From Leptospira perolatii (lineage in GTDB: Bacteria > Spirochaetota > Leptospiria > Leptospirales > Leptospiraceae): 64,000 nucleotides of DNA. This document shows positions 8,054 through 17,238 of the stretch, one piece after another. The position numbers and the translations under genes were made by a program. The notes under the pieces were generated by a model. The model did not search any database. It was given only the letters and a program-made list of their open reading frames with translations, and was not told the DNA's origin. Position 1 is the first letter of the stretch, and each line of letters begins with the position of its first letter. The DNA lies in NCBI RefSeq assembly GCF_002811875.1, contig NZ_NPDZ01000007.1:156056-220055 (forward strand), written 5' to 3'.

Positions 8054-8758
8054 ATGCAGCGTATTCTAATTCAGCTTCCAATTTCCTTTCTTAGTCTTCT
8101 ATTGCTAGTCTCGTGTAACAAGGCTTCTGCGATCAATCTGGATGCTTCCAAATCTCCGATTGGGCTTGCATTGGATTGGGTGCAATCCGGTGTGAATGCA
8201 GGAAACGCAGAATTGGCTGGTGTTGTAGAAACTCCTATCTTAGGCGAATATTACGAATATACAAACTTCAAGGTAATGAAGTGTGCTATTGGACAAAATT
8301 TGACCGATCCAAATTGCTCAGGAGAACCTCAGAGAATTTCTTTTTGTTCTTCCAATGATAACAAGTGCGAAAAAATCTCATACAATGCGGACGGAAGTCC
8401 GGTCAACGAGACTGAGCTGAAGTCAGGTCCGTTATTTGACTCCTGCAATCAGTTAAACCAAATGAACGACGGAGCTGGGTTTGCCGGAATAAAGACTTGG
8501 AGAGTACCTAGTTGCGAATATTTCTCTTCCTTCGGATATATGTGTGAAGTTTGGCATATTTATCAACACTACTTAAAGAATTCGCAATATTTTCCGAATT
8601 TTCCGGAAGCGAATTATTGGTCTTCTACCGGAAGCACGCTCAATCAGATGGCAATCGCGATCGCTTCCTACCAAATGAATGGCTACACTTCGGATCATGA
8701 ACTTTATATTCCGAAGACGAATCAAGAAGTAGTCCGCTGTATTGCAGGACAGAATTAG
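8054..8758 (+). CDS. DUF1566 (Lcl C-terminal-like) lipoprotein
   Basis: The 234-residue protein begins with a lipoprotein signal peptide (hydrophobic residues 8-20, lipobox LVSC, Cys21). The C-terminal half carries the DUF1566 pattern: GIKTWRVPSCEY (WRlPt-like), EANYWSSTGS and a closing EVVRCIAG. This family is common in Leptospira and other spirochaetes as surface or periplasmic lipoproteins; its biochemical role is not established. Several Cys pairs (CSSNDNKC, DSC, SCEY, YMCEV) suggest disulfides after export. It stands alone, with about 290 bases of apparently empty sequence after it. Confidence 0.8.
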   Translation: MQRILIQLPISFLSLLLLVSCNKASAINLDASKSPIGLALDWVQSGVNAGNAELAGVVETPILGEYYEYTNFKVMKCAIGQNLTDPNCSGEPQRISFCSSNDNKCEKISYNADGSPVNETELKSGPLFDSCNQLNQMNDGAGFAGIKTWRVPSCEYFSSFGYMCEVWHIYQHYLKNSQYFPNFPEANYWSSTGSTLNQMAIAIASYQMNGYTSDHELYIPKTNQEVVRCIAGQN

Positions 8759-9049
8759 TGGAGAAAATTCCACTGCATTAGGTCGGAACACATTCGATTT
8801 TCTGCATCTCCCAAAAATGAAATCGATTTAGCATCTGCAACTGTACTCGTTTTGCAGGTTGCAATATTTCTGATGCGTATCTGCAGAATGTTTCGATGAA
8901 CACCTTTCTTTCTACAGCATTCTAGTTCCTCTATCGTGCTTTTTCGAGCGGAATTGAAATTTCGAAAGCATGTAACTCTGGAAAAAGTTTGCCCGCAGTG
9001 TCTTGATTCGAACAGTGGCAATTAGCACAACAATTTGAAGGTATTCACC

Positions 9050-9406
9050 ATGTCAAAAATGGTAGTAATTAAGTTTTTTATTCTCGGATCACTCTTCGTA
9101 CTTGCCTCCTGTGTAAGCGGTTCATTTACGAGAACAGGCAGAGTGTATCCAGCTCTTCCAGAGAATGCTCAAGTCGATGTAGTAATGCGTTCTACTCCGG
9201 ATTATAAGTTTGAAGTTATCGGTATGGCAGAAATGAAAGGTGGAACTTTGGATATGCAGCTCGAGAAAGCCAGGGCTATCGCAAGGGAGAACGGCGGGGA
9301 TGTGCTCATCTTGGCCGAAACTTCCACACAATATTATATGGGTGCAAACGGACAGGTTAGCTCTGCCGACATTAGAACATTCGAAATCGCCAAGAGAATC
9401 AAGTAA
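9050..9406 (+). CDS. Small lipoprotein of unknown function
   Basis: I use the ATG at 9050, preceded by GAAGG at eight bases, rather than the in-frame TTG at 9035. The 118-residue product has a signal peptide and lipobox LASC, then a compact domain with EVIGMAEMKGGTLDMQLEKA followed by GGDVLILAETS. The pattern of a short strand, a helix of the type 'MQLEKARAIARENGGD' and a strand resembles small lipoproteins in which a helix places a quantity of ill-defined substrate next to a sheet; I do not assign a family. It is followed 78 bases later by a larger lipoprotein on the same strand. Confidence 0.75.
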   Translation: MSKMVVIKFFILGSLFVLASCVSGSFTRTGRVYPALPENAQVDVVMRSTPDYKFEVIGMAEMKGGTLDMQLEKARAIARENGGDVLILAETSTQYYMGANGQVSSADIRTFEIAKRIK

Positions 9407-9484
9407 ATCGTTAGGTCGATCAGGGACCGTGGCAGAACATATTTTAGTAATATGCTATTCTTTGATCGGAGGGGAGATCAGTAA

Positions 9485-11491
9485 GTGAAAGCTTTTGGAA
9501 AGCTTTTTGTAAGCGCTAGTATTTTAGTTTTTTGTTATGGTTGTTTCGATAACGGAAAGGAAACTGGTGGAGCTTTTCAGTATCTATTTGCTGTGCTCGG
9601 TCTTTCATCCGGGAATCCAAATCCAGAATATTTGATTCTCGGAAGACCTGTGGATCTGGATGGGAACGGCTCCTTGGACGGCACTCCGGTTGATGTTAAT
9701 GCAGATGGCGAGTTGGATGGAATCGATATAAATGGAAATCAGCTTCCGGAAATGTTGCTCGCAGATTCTAATTCCGACGGAAAATCAGATGCACTGGACA
9801 TTGATGGAAACGGATCTTCTGATTTTTCGTTTTGCTTTCAATCTGGAAAGCTGTCTTTAACAAGCGAGCAGAACTGCAACGGCAGCAAAATTTCGATTTT
9901 AGATGGCAATGGAGATTCTCTTCCGGATGGCTTTGATACAAATGAAGATGGATCGATTGATAATTCTATTCTTTCGCAATTACGCACTGATTTAACTCCT
10001 CCTACAATTTATAGAACGGCTGGAAATCCGCCGGGGACCTATACAAGTCCTCAAAGCATTACGATCACCTGTTCCGATTCAATCGGGCCCGCTGGGGTTC
10101 TCTATAGTTTGGATGGCAGCGAACCTAGTTTCCAAACTAGGAATAGCATTTATGTAAGGAAACCTAGCCTTTCGATTCGACTCGGAACGTTTGCAGACGG
10201 GCAAAGTTTGATTAAGTATAAATGCATCGATCTAGCCGGAAATCAGAGTGGGACGCATTCAGATTTATACCAAGTCAGAACTTCCGGTATTAGCGTAAGT
10301 CTATCAGTTTCCTCTAAATATATAAGTGCCAATGGCGGTGCCATCAATTCATCCAACATAAAGTGGTCTTCGAATAATAATGGTTATTACACGATCAGGG
10401 ACGGAGGAGCGAATTGTGCAGAAGGTACTGAGATGTTTAGCGGGTCCAACCAGTTCAATCAAGAAGTCAATAATTCAGTTAATGCTGTGAATCATTTTTC
10501 TAGAGAAGGTCAGAAGACATTTACTGTTTATTCCTATTTTGATAATAATTCCAATGGACTTTGCGATCCTTTGGTAGATCTTATCGGCTCGAATCATGTG
10601 ACGGTCCATAGGGATGATACGCCGCCTAACGTTACGACTACTCCTGCACCAGGCAATTACACGACAGATAAGTCAGTTGCGCTGGTTTGTGCAGATCAGA
10701 TCGGGGGCGTTGGTTGTGATAAGGTCGTTTATACATTGCGTGCCGGCAGCTCTCCTGCCGATCCTGTGATCAATGCTTCAACCGGTACAATTTCTTCGGG
10801 GATAAAATACTTTGCACCTTATACTCTTTCGGATAATACCGTACATTATTTCCGTTATCTTGCGAGGGATCTTGCAGGAAATGTATCGCAGGTGGTAGAG
10901 TCCGTCTTTGCCTTGGATAAATCTGTGGCTCAAATCAAACTCTATTTACCTCCGGAATATCTGAACCAATCCACGAATCCAACTTTAGAGTGGAGAAGTG
11001 ATCGAGTAGGAAATTATGAAATTCGAATCGATGGAAACGATTGTTCAGAAGGGACGGTGGTCCTTTCAGGTTCTGTCGGAGCATTTATTCAAATGTATTC
11101 TGTAATACCGAATTCGAATATAGGACCAAATTTCAGTACGGTTCGTGTTTGCGTAAAGAGTGCCGTCCAAACTGGTTCGGCTAGTTTTCTAGTTACCCGT
11201 GACGACACAGTTCCAAGCGTATCGATGAGTCCGAACGGAGGGAACTTTCCCTCAGCAACAAATATTCAGCTTAGCTGCAACGATACTATTTCCGGAGGAT
11301 CGAGAATTCTGATAACCAGTGACGGTTCTGATCCGAACTTTGGAAGTATAGGAACTCCGCTGCATGGAACAGAACCACTGAATGGCATCGTCGTTATGGG
11401 CCACGGTTCCTTTACTCTGAAGGCAATCTGTCAGGATAAGGCTGGAAATGTTTCTTCCATAGAAAGTGCGGCTTTTACTTCGAGTGATTGA
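9485..11491 (+). CDS. Large lipoprotein with calcium-binding-type repeats and three Ig-like chitobiase C-terminal domains
   Basis: The GTG start has a strong GGAGGGGA site about ten bases upstream. Residues 1-20 form a lipoprotein signal (FCYGC). Residues ~55-160 contain thrombospondin-3/EF-hand-like acidic repeats (DLDGNGSLDG, DVNADGELDG, DSNSDGKSDA, DIDGNGSSD, DTNEDGSID), each with the DxDxDG layout that binds calcium. Then three copies of a ~100-residue module follow, each opening with DxTPP or DDTVPS and holding patterns such as GVLYSLDGSEPSF and CIDLAGNQSG, typical of the chitobiase/hexosaminidase C-terminal-like domain (CHB_HEX_C). The 668-residue protein is probably exposed at the outer membrane surface. 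Function unknown; adhesion or matrix binding is only a guess. Confidence 0.82.
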   Translation: MKAFGKLFVSASILVFCYGCFDNGKETGGAFQYLFAVLGLSSGNPNPEYLILGRPVDLDGNGSLDGTPVDVNADGELDGIDINGNQLPEMLLADSNSDGKSDALDIDGNGSSDFSFCFQSGKLSLTSEQNCNGSKISILDGNGDSLPDGFDTNEDGSIDNSILSQLRTDLTPPTIYRTAGNPPGTYTSPQSITITCSDSIGPAGVLYSLDGSEPSFQTRNSIYVRKPSLSIRLGTFADGQSLIKYKCIDLAGNQSGTHSDLYQVRTSGISVSLSVSSKYISANGGAINSSNIKWSSNNNGYYTIRDGGANCAEGTEMFSGSNQFNQEVNNSVNAVNHFSREGQKTFTVYSYFDNNSNGLCDPLVDLIGSNHVTVHRDDTPPNVTTTPAPGNYTTDKSVALVCADQIGGVGCDKVVYTLRAGSSPADPVINASTGTISSGIKYFAPYTLSDNTVHYFRYLARDLAGNVSQVVESVFALDKSVAQIKLYLPPEYLNQSTNPTLEWRSDRVGNYEIRIDGNDCSEGTVVLSGSVGAFIQMYSVIPNSNIGPNFSTVRVCVKSAVQTGSASFLVTRDDTVPSVSMSPNGGNFPSATNIQLSCNDTISGGSRILITSDGSDPNFGSIGTPLHGTEPLNGIVVMGHGSFTLKAICQDKAGNVSSIESAAFTSSD

Positions 11492-11644
11492 GGCGCCTAA
11501 AAAAGTTTACTTATAAACTGTCGAAGTTATTTTTGTAAATGCAACGATTGGGGCAAGAGGAAATGTTCAGAGTTTCTTCCGATTCCAATCGGTAGCATTG
11601 AATCCTTTTTTACTTTAAGGCGTTCAAGATTTTTGAATATTTTC

Positions 11645-12019
11645 ATGAAGACTGAAGAAATCTTTCATTTTCTAGGCGTGGTTTTTATCAATTTAAAGCG
11701 ATCTGAATTGGCCTATAATGAATACAAGAAGAATGGAAAAACATTTCTTTATGCTAGTATTCTGAAGGATTGCAATCAAAGAATTCGGGAAGCGCTTTTA
11801 GAAAAATCTTATTTACTTTCGCCAAATTTGCAGTCGGATGCGATTGCTCTTCTATTTCATCTCGATGTCTGGTTGCTAAAATGGGAGCAGCTTCGAGAGA
11901 AATTGAAGCCCGATCTGGAAGACGAATTTGTTTTTCAAAATAATATTACATGTCCAAGAAACTCAGTTGAGAATTTAGAGAAGGAGTTTGAAAGGTTAAG
12001 GGAGAATATTCCTAGATAG
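11645..12019 (+). CDS. Uncharacterised helical protein upstream of a formyltransferase
   Basis: An alpha-helical, soluble protein of about 124 residues, with no signal peptide or membrane segment. I prefer the ATG at 11645; a TTG at 11633 has a better-placed AAGG upstream and would add four residues. The sequence has a helical bundle look (FLYASILKDCNQRIREALLEKSY, continuing with FHLDVWLLKWEQLREKL), but I recognise no family. It ends six bases before the formyltransferase, so the two are probably co-transcribed and may work together. Confidence 0.6.
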   Translation: MKTEEIFHFLGVVFINLKRSELAYNEYKKNGKTFLYASILKDCNQRIREALLEKSYLLSPNLQSDAIALLFHLDVWLLKWEQLREKLKPDLEDEFVFQNNITCPRNSVENLEKEFERLRENIPR

Positions 12020-12025
12020 AAAATT

Positions 12026-12679
12026 ATGAAAATATTATTTGTTGGTAAAGCGAACGATAAATACGCGGAACAGGCTGCCAGATATTTAAAGCAGATATTT
12101 CCGGATTCCTTGGTTGTGTTCGGTTTACGGGGAGAGAAAATGCCGGAATTTTTCGAAACCTGGCAAGGCGATTACGTTTTCTCTTATTTATCGCCCTGGA
12201 TTATTCCTGCTCGGTTGTTGCAAAGTGCGGCAAAAGGTGCTATCAATTGGCATCCGGGTTCTCCTGAGTATCCGGGAATCGGATGTACCAACTTTGCAAT
12301 TTATAACGGCGAAACTGAATTCGGAATAACTTGCCATTATATGAATCCTGCGGTGGATACAGGAAAAATAGTCGAAGTGAAACGCTTTCCCATTTTAGAA
12401 AATGATACAGTTTTTTCCATTACGGAAAAATGTTATGCTTTGATTATTAATTCATTTTTCCGAATCGTCGAAAGGATTGCCAATCACCTGATTCTGCCTG
12501 AGTCAGACGAAAAATGGCAAAGGAAGCCTTTTACCAGAAAAGAATTGGATGCCCTTTGTGAGATCAAGCCAGATATGTCTGCAGAAGAAGTGGAAAAAAG
12601 AATCAAGGCGACTACATATGATAAACCTTGGGCTTACACGATCATTCAGGGAAAGAAATTTTACTGGATAGGTAAGTAG
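12026..12679 (+). CDS. Formyltransferase-family protein
   Basis: The 217-residue protein has the formyltransferase core found in methionyl-tRNA, GAR and sugar-nucleotide formyltransferases: the INWHPGSPEYPG motif supplies the catalytic Asn-x-His, and MNPAVDTGKIV supplies the Asp of the D-x-G-x-I motif. It lacks the C-terminal anticodon/tRNA-binding domain of Fmt and has a short C-terminal extension (about residues 170-217) instead. It therefore more likely formylates a small molecule such as an amino-sugar using 10-formyl-THF; the substrate cannot be read from the sequence. Linked to the helical protein six bases upstream. Confidence 0.82.
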   Translation: MKILFVGKANDKYAEQAARYLKQIFPDSLVVFGLRGEKMPEFFETWQGDYVFSYLSPWIIPARLLQSAAKGAINWHPGSPEYPGIGCTNFAIYNGETEFGITCHYMNPAVDTGKIVEVKRFPILENDTVFSITEKCYALIINSFFRIVERIANHLILPESDEKWQRKPFTRKELDALCEIKPDMSAEEVEKRIKATTYDKPWAYTIIQGKKFYWIGK

Positions 12680-12753
12680 AGTTTTCCTTCTGGATTACAT
12701 TTCTCCTCAATAAATTCTTGCCTTTCACAAATTCGGAGCTTTAGATAGAAAGC

Positions 12754-13056
12754 ATGTCCGACAGTTCATTCTTAGAAAAGTTTTATAAAATAGCCGCAGT
12801 GTTGCTCGCGATTTCGGTGTGTGCGTATTTAATTCTTTGTGGAAAGTCCTCTCGAGAAACAGTGGTCGCACCTGTAGAACCGCTGGATCCGAATGCTCAG
12901 TACAGATCTATTGAATGCCAAGATATGGCCGCGAGATTGCGCCAAATGCACATTTTTCTCAGTACATCCAAGGCAGGGCCTTCCGCAAACGAAATTAACA
13001 AGAAGGATTCCTTGCAAAGTGAATTCAACATAAAATGCGCCGGAGATCGGATATAG
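12754..13056 (+). CDS. Small membrane-anchored protein
   Basis: A 100-residue protein with one N-terminal hydrophobic segment (residues 13-30) ending in LILCGKSS, which could be a weak lipobox or a plain membrane anchor. The remainder is a short polar domain with two cysteines (IECQDMAARL and IKCAGDRI) that may pair after export. No strong ribosome-binding site and no recognised family. The sequence after it up to 13176 carries nothing else I can identify. Confidence 0.5.
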   Translation: MSDSSFLEKFYKIAAVLLAISVCAYLILCGKSSRETVVAPVEPLDPNAQYRSIECQDMAARLRQMHIFLSTSKAGPSANEINKKDSLQSEFNIKCAGDRI

Positions 13057-13176
13057 AAGAGTGTTCACTTAGCATTTATGGATAAATGTATGTTTCACGA
13101 TAGCCATAGTGCTGTCGGTTCGAATCGGTGGATGAAGACGGAGTCACGAAGCTGGTGCAGCTAGTCGAGTAAAAAT

Positions 13177-14052
13177 ATGTGGGATTTTTTGCAACAGTGT
13201 GTTGATATCGGAATCTATTTTTCTCTACTTGGAATTGGACTGGCTCCTTTAGAGCAGAGATTTGCCGCCCACAACCAGCCATTTTTTCGAAAGGAGTGGG
13301 TGACTGACTTTTTCTTTTTTTTGGGAGGAAATCTGCTTTGGACCAAGGCTACTTTAGTAGTTCTGTCGTTCATTCACGAATTTGTTTATTATAATATTCC
13401 GAAGTATATATCTGAATTTGCTAGATCATTTCCGCTAGTAGTACAGATATTTGTAGTAATATTCCTTTCGGATCTATTCATTTATTGGGCGCATAGACTT
13501 TCCCATAAATACGATATACTTTGGAGATTTCACAAAATCCATCATACCGCGGAGCATTTGGACTGGCTGGCTGCATTTCGGGAGCATCCATTAGATAATA
13601 TTTATACTCGTGTGATCGTAAACATTCCGGCTTTAGTGCTCGGATTTCCTTTGGAGGCAATCGGTTCTTTTGTAATTTTTCGTGGCGTTTGGGGAAATTT
13701 TATCCACTCGAACACAGATTTCGGTTTGGGGCCTCTGAAATACATTCTAGGCACTCCTCGTCTCCATCACTGGCACCATGATTTGGATAAGAACTCCTCC
13801 TGCAATTTTGCAAATCTAATGCCTATGATGGATGTATTATTCGGAACCTTTTACGACCCCGGAAAGATGCCGGAGAAATACGGGATCGATGATCCGATTC
13901 CTAGAAATTACTTTTCTCAGATTTTCTTTCCACTGTTACCGAACTCATTACAGCAATCTTTGCGAGAGAGCAATGCTGCATCTTTTCTGCACGGACTTTT
14001 GAGAACTCGATCGGATCCGCAATCCGCGGAAACATCAAATGCAAATTCATAA
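13177..14052 (+). CDS. Sterol desaturase / fatty acid hydroxylase family membrane protein
   Basis: The 291-residue protein has several membrane segments (about residues 12-28, 45-70, 85-105, 148-172) and the complete di-iron histidine set of the family: HRLSH (106-110), HKIHH (119-123) and HHWHH (197-201), with additional His at 137 and 177. Such enzymes use O2 and a bound di-iron centre to hydroxylate or desaturate a lipid chain in the membrane; bacterial members act on fatty acids, hopanoids or carotenoids. The substrate is not deducible. It appears monocistronic. Confidence 0.9.
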   Translation: MWDFLQQCVDIGIYFSLLGIGLAPLEQRFAAHNQPFFRKEWVTDFFFFLGGNLLWTKATLVVLSFIHEFVYYNIPKYISEFARSFPLVVQIFVVIFLSDLFIYWAHRLSHKYDILWRFHKIHHTAEHLDWLAAFREHPLDNIYTRVIVNIPALVLGFPLEAIGSFVIFRGVWGNFIHSNTDFGLGPLKYILGTPRLHHWHHDLDKNSSCNFANLMPMMDVLFGTFYDPGKMPEKYGIDDPIPRNYFSQIFFPLLPNSLQQSLRESNAASFLHGLLRTRSDPQSAETSNANS

Positions 14053-14421
14053 AGTTGAGATTCGCGCTGAATCTGTTTATTCAATCATTGGGGAAGTACG
14101 GAATAGATGGCCGGATCGCTTGACGAGTGAACAGATTTATTTTAGCGAACTTTATTATTAACAAAAGTTAATATTTAGACCCTGGTCTTCAGATTATTTT
14201 TTCTGAATGATTTGACTCAACCATTCAGATCAGATCAGCTATACATACGGTGTAGATTCGATTTAGCAACCTCGATCACTATTCTCGCTAAACTGTAGTT
14301 AGTTGGTAGTAGGATTTTGCGAGGTGCATAAGAATATACTTTATACGCTATTCCTAATGGTGAATTGCGGTATATACATGTAAGCCTCGATCGAAGTCGA
14401 TCAGAATTTGGAAGTTTTTTT
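14053..14421 (+). other. Intergenic region of about 370 bases
   Basis: No gene fits here. The only clear structure is an imperfect regulatory-looking inverted repeat at 14203-14228 (described separately) and AT-rich sequence around 14155-14175. It probably holds the promoter of the thioesterase-like gene downstream. Confidence 0.5.
14203..14228. promoter_or_regulatory. Inverted repeat, possible operator
   Basis: CTGAATG and CATTCAG form perfect 7-base arms separated by 12 bases (ATTTGACTCAAC). The spacing and length would suit a dimeric repressor upstream of the thioesterase-like gene. There is no T-run after it, which argues against a terminator. Confidence 0.35.
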
Positions 14422-14985
14422 ATGAAATTAAGATTCAGAGTTCTTTACTTACTTTTGTCCGGTTTTTGGAAGAAGCCGATCGGTTTCCTGGAACAAGCTA
14501 CTCTCAGACTTTCCGTTCTTCCGAACGACATTGATATTCAAAGAATGACCAACGATCGGTACTTTGCGTTCATGGATTTAGGGCGTTTTGATTTTATGAG
14601 AAGGCTCGGCTTACTTCGGAAAGCTTTCTTAGTGAAAAAGTGGGTGCCTCTGATTTTGTTTCAGACAATTCACTATCGATATCCGATCGGTTTATTTCAG
14701 AAGATCGAACTCAAAACAAGAGTACTTTGGTGGGATGAATACGACTTTTGGATCGAACAAGTTTTTATGAGGAAAAATCGAATCTTAGCAACCGGATATG
14801 TCCAAGGCGCCTGGTTCGGAAAAAAAGGAAGGATTTCCTCAACTGAATTTTTTGACTTAATAAAAATGGAATATTCTACTCCCCATCCACCTGCAAACCT
14901 CGGACCTTTCCTGGACGCAAGTCGGCAAATAGTTTCCGGGGCAAAAAGAAAAAGTCAGGAGCCTAGCTCGGTTCTGCAACTTTGA
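14422..14985 (+). CDS. Hot-dog fold acyl-CoA thioesterase-like protein (THEM6/4HBT_2 type)
   Basis: I start at the ATG preceded by GGAAG at seven bases; the upstream in-frame TTG at 14365 adds a charged stretch with no site. The 187-residue protein matches the THEM6-like branch of thioesterases: a hydrophobic N-terminus (residues 1-20), then LPNDIDIQRMTNDRYFAFMD (the 'D-x-N/T-R-Y' helix region), then IHYRYPIGLFQKIELKTRVL and WFGKKGRISS. In this branch the classical HxN..H catalytic residues are relaxed, so the activity on acyl-CoA is likely but unproven. A hairpin terminator follows. Confidence 0.78.
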   Translation: MKLRFRVLYLLLSGFWKKPIGFLEQATLRLSVLPNDIDIQRMTNDRYFAFMDLGRFDFMRRLGLLRKAFLVKKWVPLILFQTIHYRYPIGLFQKIELKTRVLWWDEYDFWIEQVFMRKNRILATGYVQGAWFGKKGRISSTEFFDLIKMEYSTPHPPANLGPFLDASRQIVSGAKRKSQEPSSVLQL

Positions 14986-15057
14986 ACTGTATAGTCAGAC
15001 TAGTGATATGGCTAGACCGGCATAGTTTCGCTAAGTGCAGCTCGACTAAGCCAAGCC

Positions 15058-15087
15058 GGAGTCATATTGAGCCTGACTCCTGATTTT
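15058..15087 (+). terminator. Probable rho-independent terminator
   Basis: GGAGTCA (15058-15064) and TGACTCC (15074-15080) form a 7-bp stem around a 9-base loop, followed by TGATTTTT. It sits between the end of the thioesterase-like gene and the convergent universal stress protein gene. Confidence 0.55.
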
Positions 15088-15091
15088 TGCA

Positions 15092-15523
15092 TCACCTAAC
15101 TACGGTTACTGCACAAGGCGCATGGTGGACAACTCTGTCCGAAACACTTCCCACAATAAATCTTCCGATTGCGCTTCTTCCTCTGCTGCCGATCACGATC
15201 AGGTCGCTTTTTTCTTTTTCGGCCATCTTGCAGATTTCCTCCGCAGGATATCCTTCTACGACTTTTCTGGTCCATTTGACTTCGCTGTGATCCAGAAGTT
15301 TGTGTGCGTGCTCGAATCTTTTTTCGGAAAGCCACTGCACCCTATCTTTTCCTTCCGGAGGAGCTTCGTATCTACCTGGAAGCGGTCCGAAATCCTCGAC
15401 AACTTCTAAAATCAATACCTCTGCTTTACTCACCAATGCAAGGTGAAGAGCCCAGTCAAGAGCTCTATCGGACGGATCGGATCCGTCTACAGGAACTAAG
15501 ATCTTTTTTAGTATATGCTCCAT
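15092..15523 (-). CDS. Universal stress protein (UspA family)
   Basis: The 143-residue single-domain protein has the UspA fold signature: [18 protein letters not shown] at the N-terminus and the ATP-binding motif [20 protein letters not shown] (G-x2-G-x9-G-S) near the C-terminus. It therefore belongs to the ATP-binding class. Family members are induced under stress or growth arrest; the precise role is not known. It is transcribed alone, converging on the thioesterase-like gene. The 204 bases upstream (15524-15727) hold no gene I can support. Confidence 0.93.
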   Translation of the reverse strand: MEHILKKILVPVDGSDPSDRALDWALHLALVSKAEVLILEVVEDFGPLPGRYEAPPEGKDRVQWLSEKRFEHAHKLLDHSEVKWTRKVVEGYPAEEICKMAEKEKSDLIVIGSRGRSAIGRFIVGSVSDRVVHHAPCAVTVVR

Positions 15524-15727
15524 TTCGGGCAGAATACCAGGTCAGAATAAAATATCCAGTCGAAAACCGGGTGCACAGTATTTGAGAAAAGTCTCCCTTA
15601 GAAAATTGTACTGTTCGCGCCTGCGGAGTGAGCCATGATTCGCGCAGAAATGATTCTAGGCTCGGCAAAGCGAAACTTTCCACTCAAAGAGTCAATTTCG
15701 TAGGATCGGAATTTGATGGATTGCAGA

Positions 15728-16585
15728 TCACTTACTCTCGAGTCTGAAAATTCGCTCTGCATTTTTGTGTCCGAAATATCGCAATACAGGATCGGGTAAA
15801 TTTAACTTGGAAAGTTGTCTTGCACATTCCACGTGATTCAGCTGAGGGTAATTCGTTCCAAACAGTACCTTCTTTCGCCCGAAGCCTTTCATATAATCTA
15901 GCAAGGCGGAAGGATACGCATTCGGTTTGTAAGCGGAAGTGTCTATAAATACGTTCTCATGTTTCCACGCGACAGCGATCATTTCTTCTGTCCAAGGATA
16001 TCCGATGTGTCCGCACACGATTTTTAGATCTGGGAAGAGTAGGGCCACTTCATCTACGTATGGAATCGGACGTCCTGTTTCCGAAGGTTTCAAGGGACCA
16101 GTATGACCCACTTGCGTACAGAAAGGGATTCCGAGTTCTATACATTTGGTGTATAAAGGAAAATAAAATCGATCATTGGGGGCAAGGTTCCAAAGCCACG
16201 GAACAATTCGCAGTCCGACAAATCCAAGTTTGGTGACTGCTCTCTCTAATTCTCGAACTGCTTTGGTAGGATCGGTTAAATGAACTGTCGCTAACCCTTT
16301 GAATCTCTTAGGAAATTTATTACAAATTTCTGCGATTTCATCGTTATCGATTACCCACCCCTCAGGCCTGCACCACGCAGAAAGAAGAACGATATCTGTT
16401 CCGGACTGATCCATTTGTTGGATCAATTCTTCTATGCTCACATCTCTCGAAAGAATTTCACTGGAGCCAGAAAGGCTTAAGAGTCGATGCACCTCCGGCA
16501 TTCGATCCATAAATTGGCGCAAAGGTGGTTGTGCCCATACATCGATCAATTTTAGTGGAGAAGACTGCTTGATCGGAGCGTTCAT
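15728..16585 (-). CDS. Amidohydrolase_2 family protein lacking the HxH metal motif
   Basis: I place the start at the ATG at 16585, with GAGGAGA six bases upstream; the GTG at 16600 overlaps that site. The 285-residue protein follows the ACMSD / dihydroxybenzoate decarboxylase-like TIM barrel: LGFVGLRIVPWLWN, CTQVGHTG and KIVCGHIGYPW with conserved His, and a closing VLFGTNYPQLNH. Two metal-ligand positions differ from the classical family: the N-terminal HxH reads IDVWAQ, and the late Asp of GTDYP is Asn (GTNYP). So it may use a different metal arrangement or none. Substrate unknown; it is transcribed alone. Confidence 0.82.
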   Translation of the reverse strand: MNAPIKQSSPLKLIDVWAQPPLRQFMDRMPEVHRLLSLSGSSEILSRDVSIEELIQQMDQSGTDIVLLSAWCRPEGWVIDNDEIAEICNKFPKRFKGLATVHLTDPTKAVRELERAVTKLGFVGLRIVPWLWNLAPNDRFYFPLYTKCIELGIPFCTQVGHTGPLKPSETGRPIPYVDEVALLFPDLKIVCGHIGYPWTEEMIAVAWKHENVFIDTSAYKPNAYPSALLDYMKGFGRKKVLFGTNYPQLNHVECARQLSKLNLPDPVLRYFGHKNAERIFRLESK

Positions 16586-16706
16586 ATGTGCTCTCCTCAC
16601 TTAGCTTGAGTAAGAAAATATTATTGAATATGTATATATTGCGGGTTAAAAAATCTCGTCTACAAAAGAATAGCGGCTAACAAACTTTAAATGGTTTATA
16701 TACAAA

Positions 16707-17114
16707 ATGAAACTTAGACTTTCACCTTTCCGCGCCAGGTTGACCTTAATCATAGATAGCATTTCTGCTTTAGTAGCAGGGTGTTTCGTTCTCAGCATGC
16801 ACCCACAACTATCCGATTTGTACATGCTCCCGCACACTGAGTTGATTTTTATCGGGATCGCAAACTTGCTCTATGGCTCCTATTCAGGATCCCTAGTCCT
16901 TCGAACTTTGCTTGGTAAAAAGGTTCGGCGTCGATGGATCACTCTGTTGGTTACTGCGAATCTTTGCTGGGCACTAGTCTGTGTCGGGATATTCGTTCAA
17001 AATTGGGCTTCGATTCATATTTTGGGGGCCATGCACATTAGCTTTGAGGGAATGTACGTAACGATATTAGCCTTGTTCGAATATTATTTGGTTCGCCCAC
17101 TGGCGGTTCGATAG
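16707..17114 (+). CDS. Four-helix membrane protein of unknown function
   Basis: A 135-residue hydrophobic protein with membrane segments at about residues 12-32, 45-65, 76-98 and 102-128, and basic residues in the cytoplasmic-looking loops (LGKKVRRRW). There is no ribosome-binding site of note before the ATG. No family recognised. It is divergent from the amidohydrolase and convergent with the COG4339 protein. Confidence 0.65.
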   Translation: MKLRLSPFRARLTLIIDSISALVAGCFVLSMHPQLSDLYMLPHTELIFIGIANLLYGSYSGSLVLRTLLGKKVRRRWITLLVTANLCWALVCVGIFVQNWASIHILGAMHISFEGMYVTILALFEYYLVRPLAVR

Positions 17115-17238
17115 AAATTAAGAAGGAAAAATTCTAACTTGTTTGGAACGAATCTTCTTTCTTTTCACACGGTCAACAGATCATCAAACCAAAGGTTTTC
17201 ACGCAATAAGTTCGCGTCAGAGATGTCGCGTTTCATAA

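Noticed and set aside
8755..9021. 88-codon frame on the minus strand between two lipoprotein genes
   Set aside because: Unusual composition, no ribosome-binding site and no family pattern; likely an incidental open frame in intergenic DNA.
13117..13126. GGTTCGAATC, the T-arm signature of tRNA
   Set aside because: No matching acceptor, D-arm or anticodon stem could be formed around it; a chance match.
15087..15683. Several overlapping frames on both strands at the universal stress protein
   Set aside because: They are shadows of the UspA gene in other frames, with no ribosome-binding sites.
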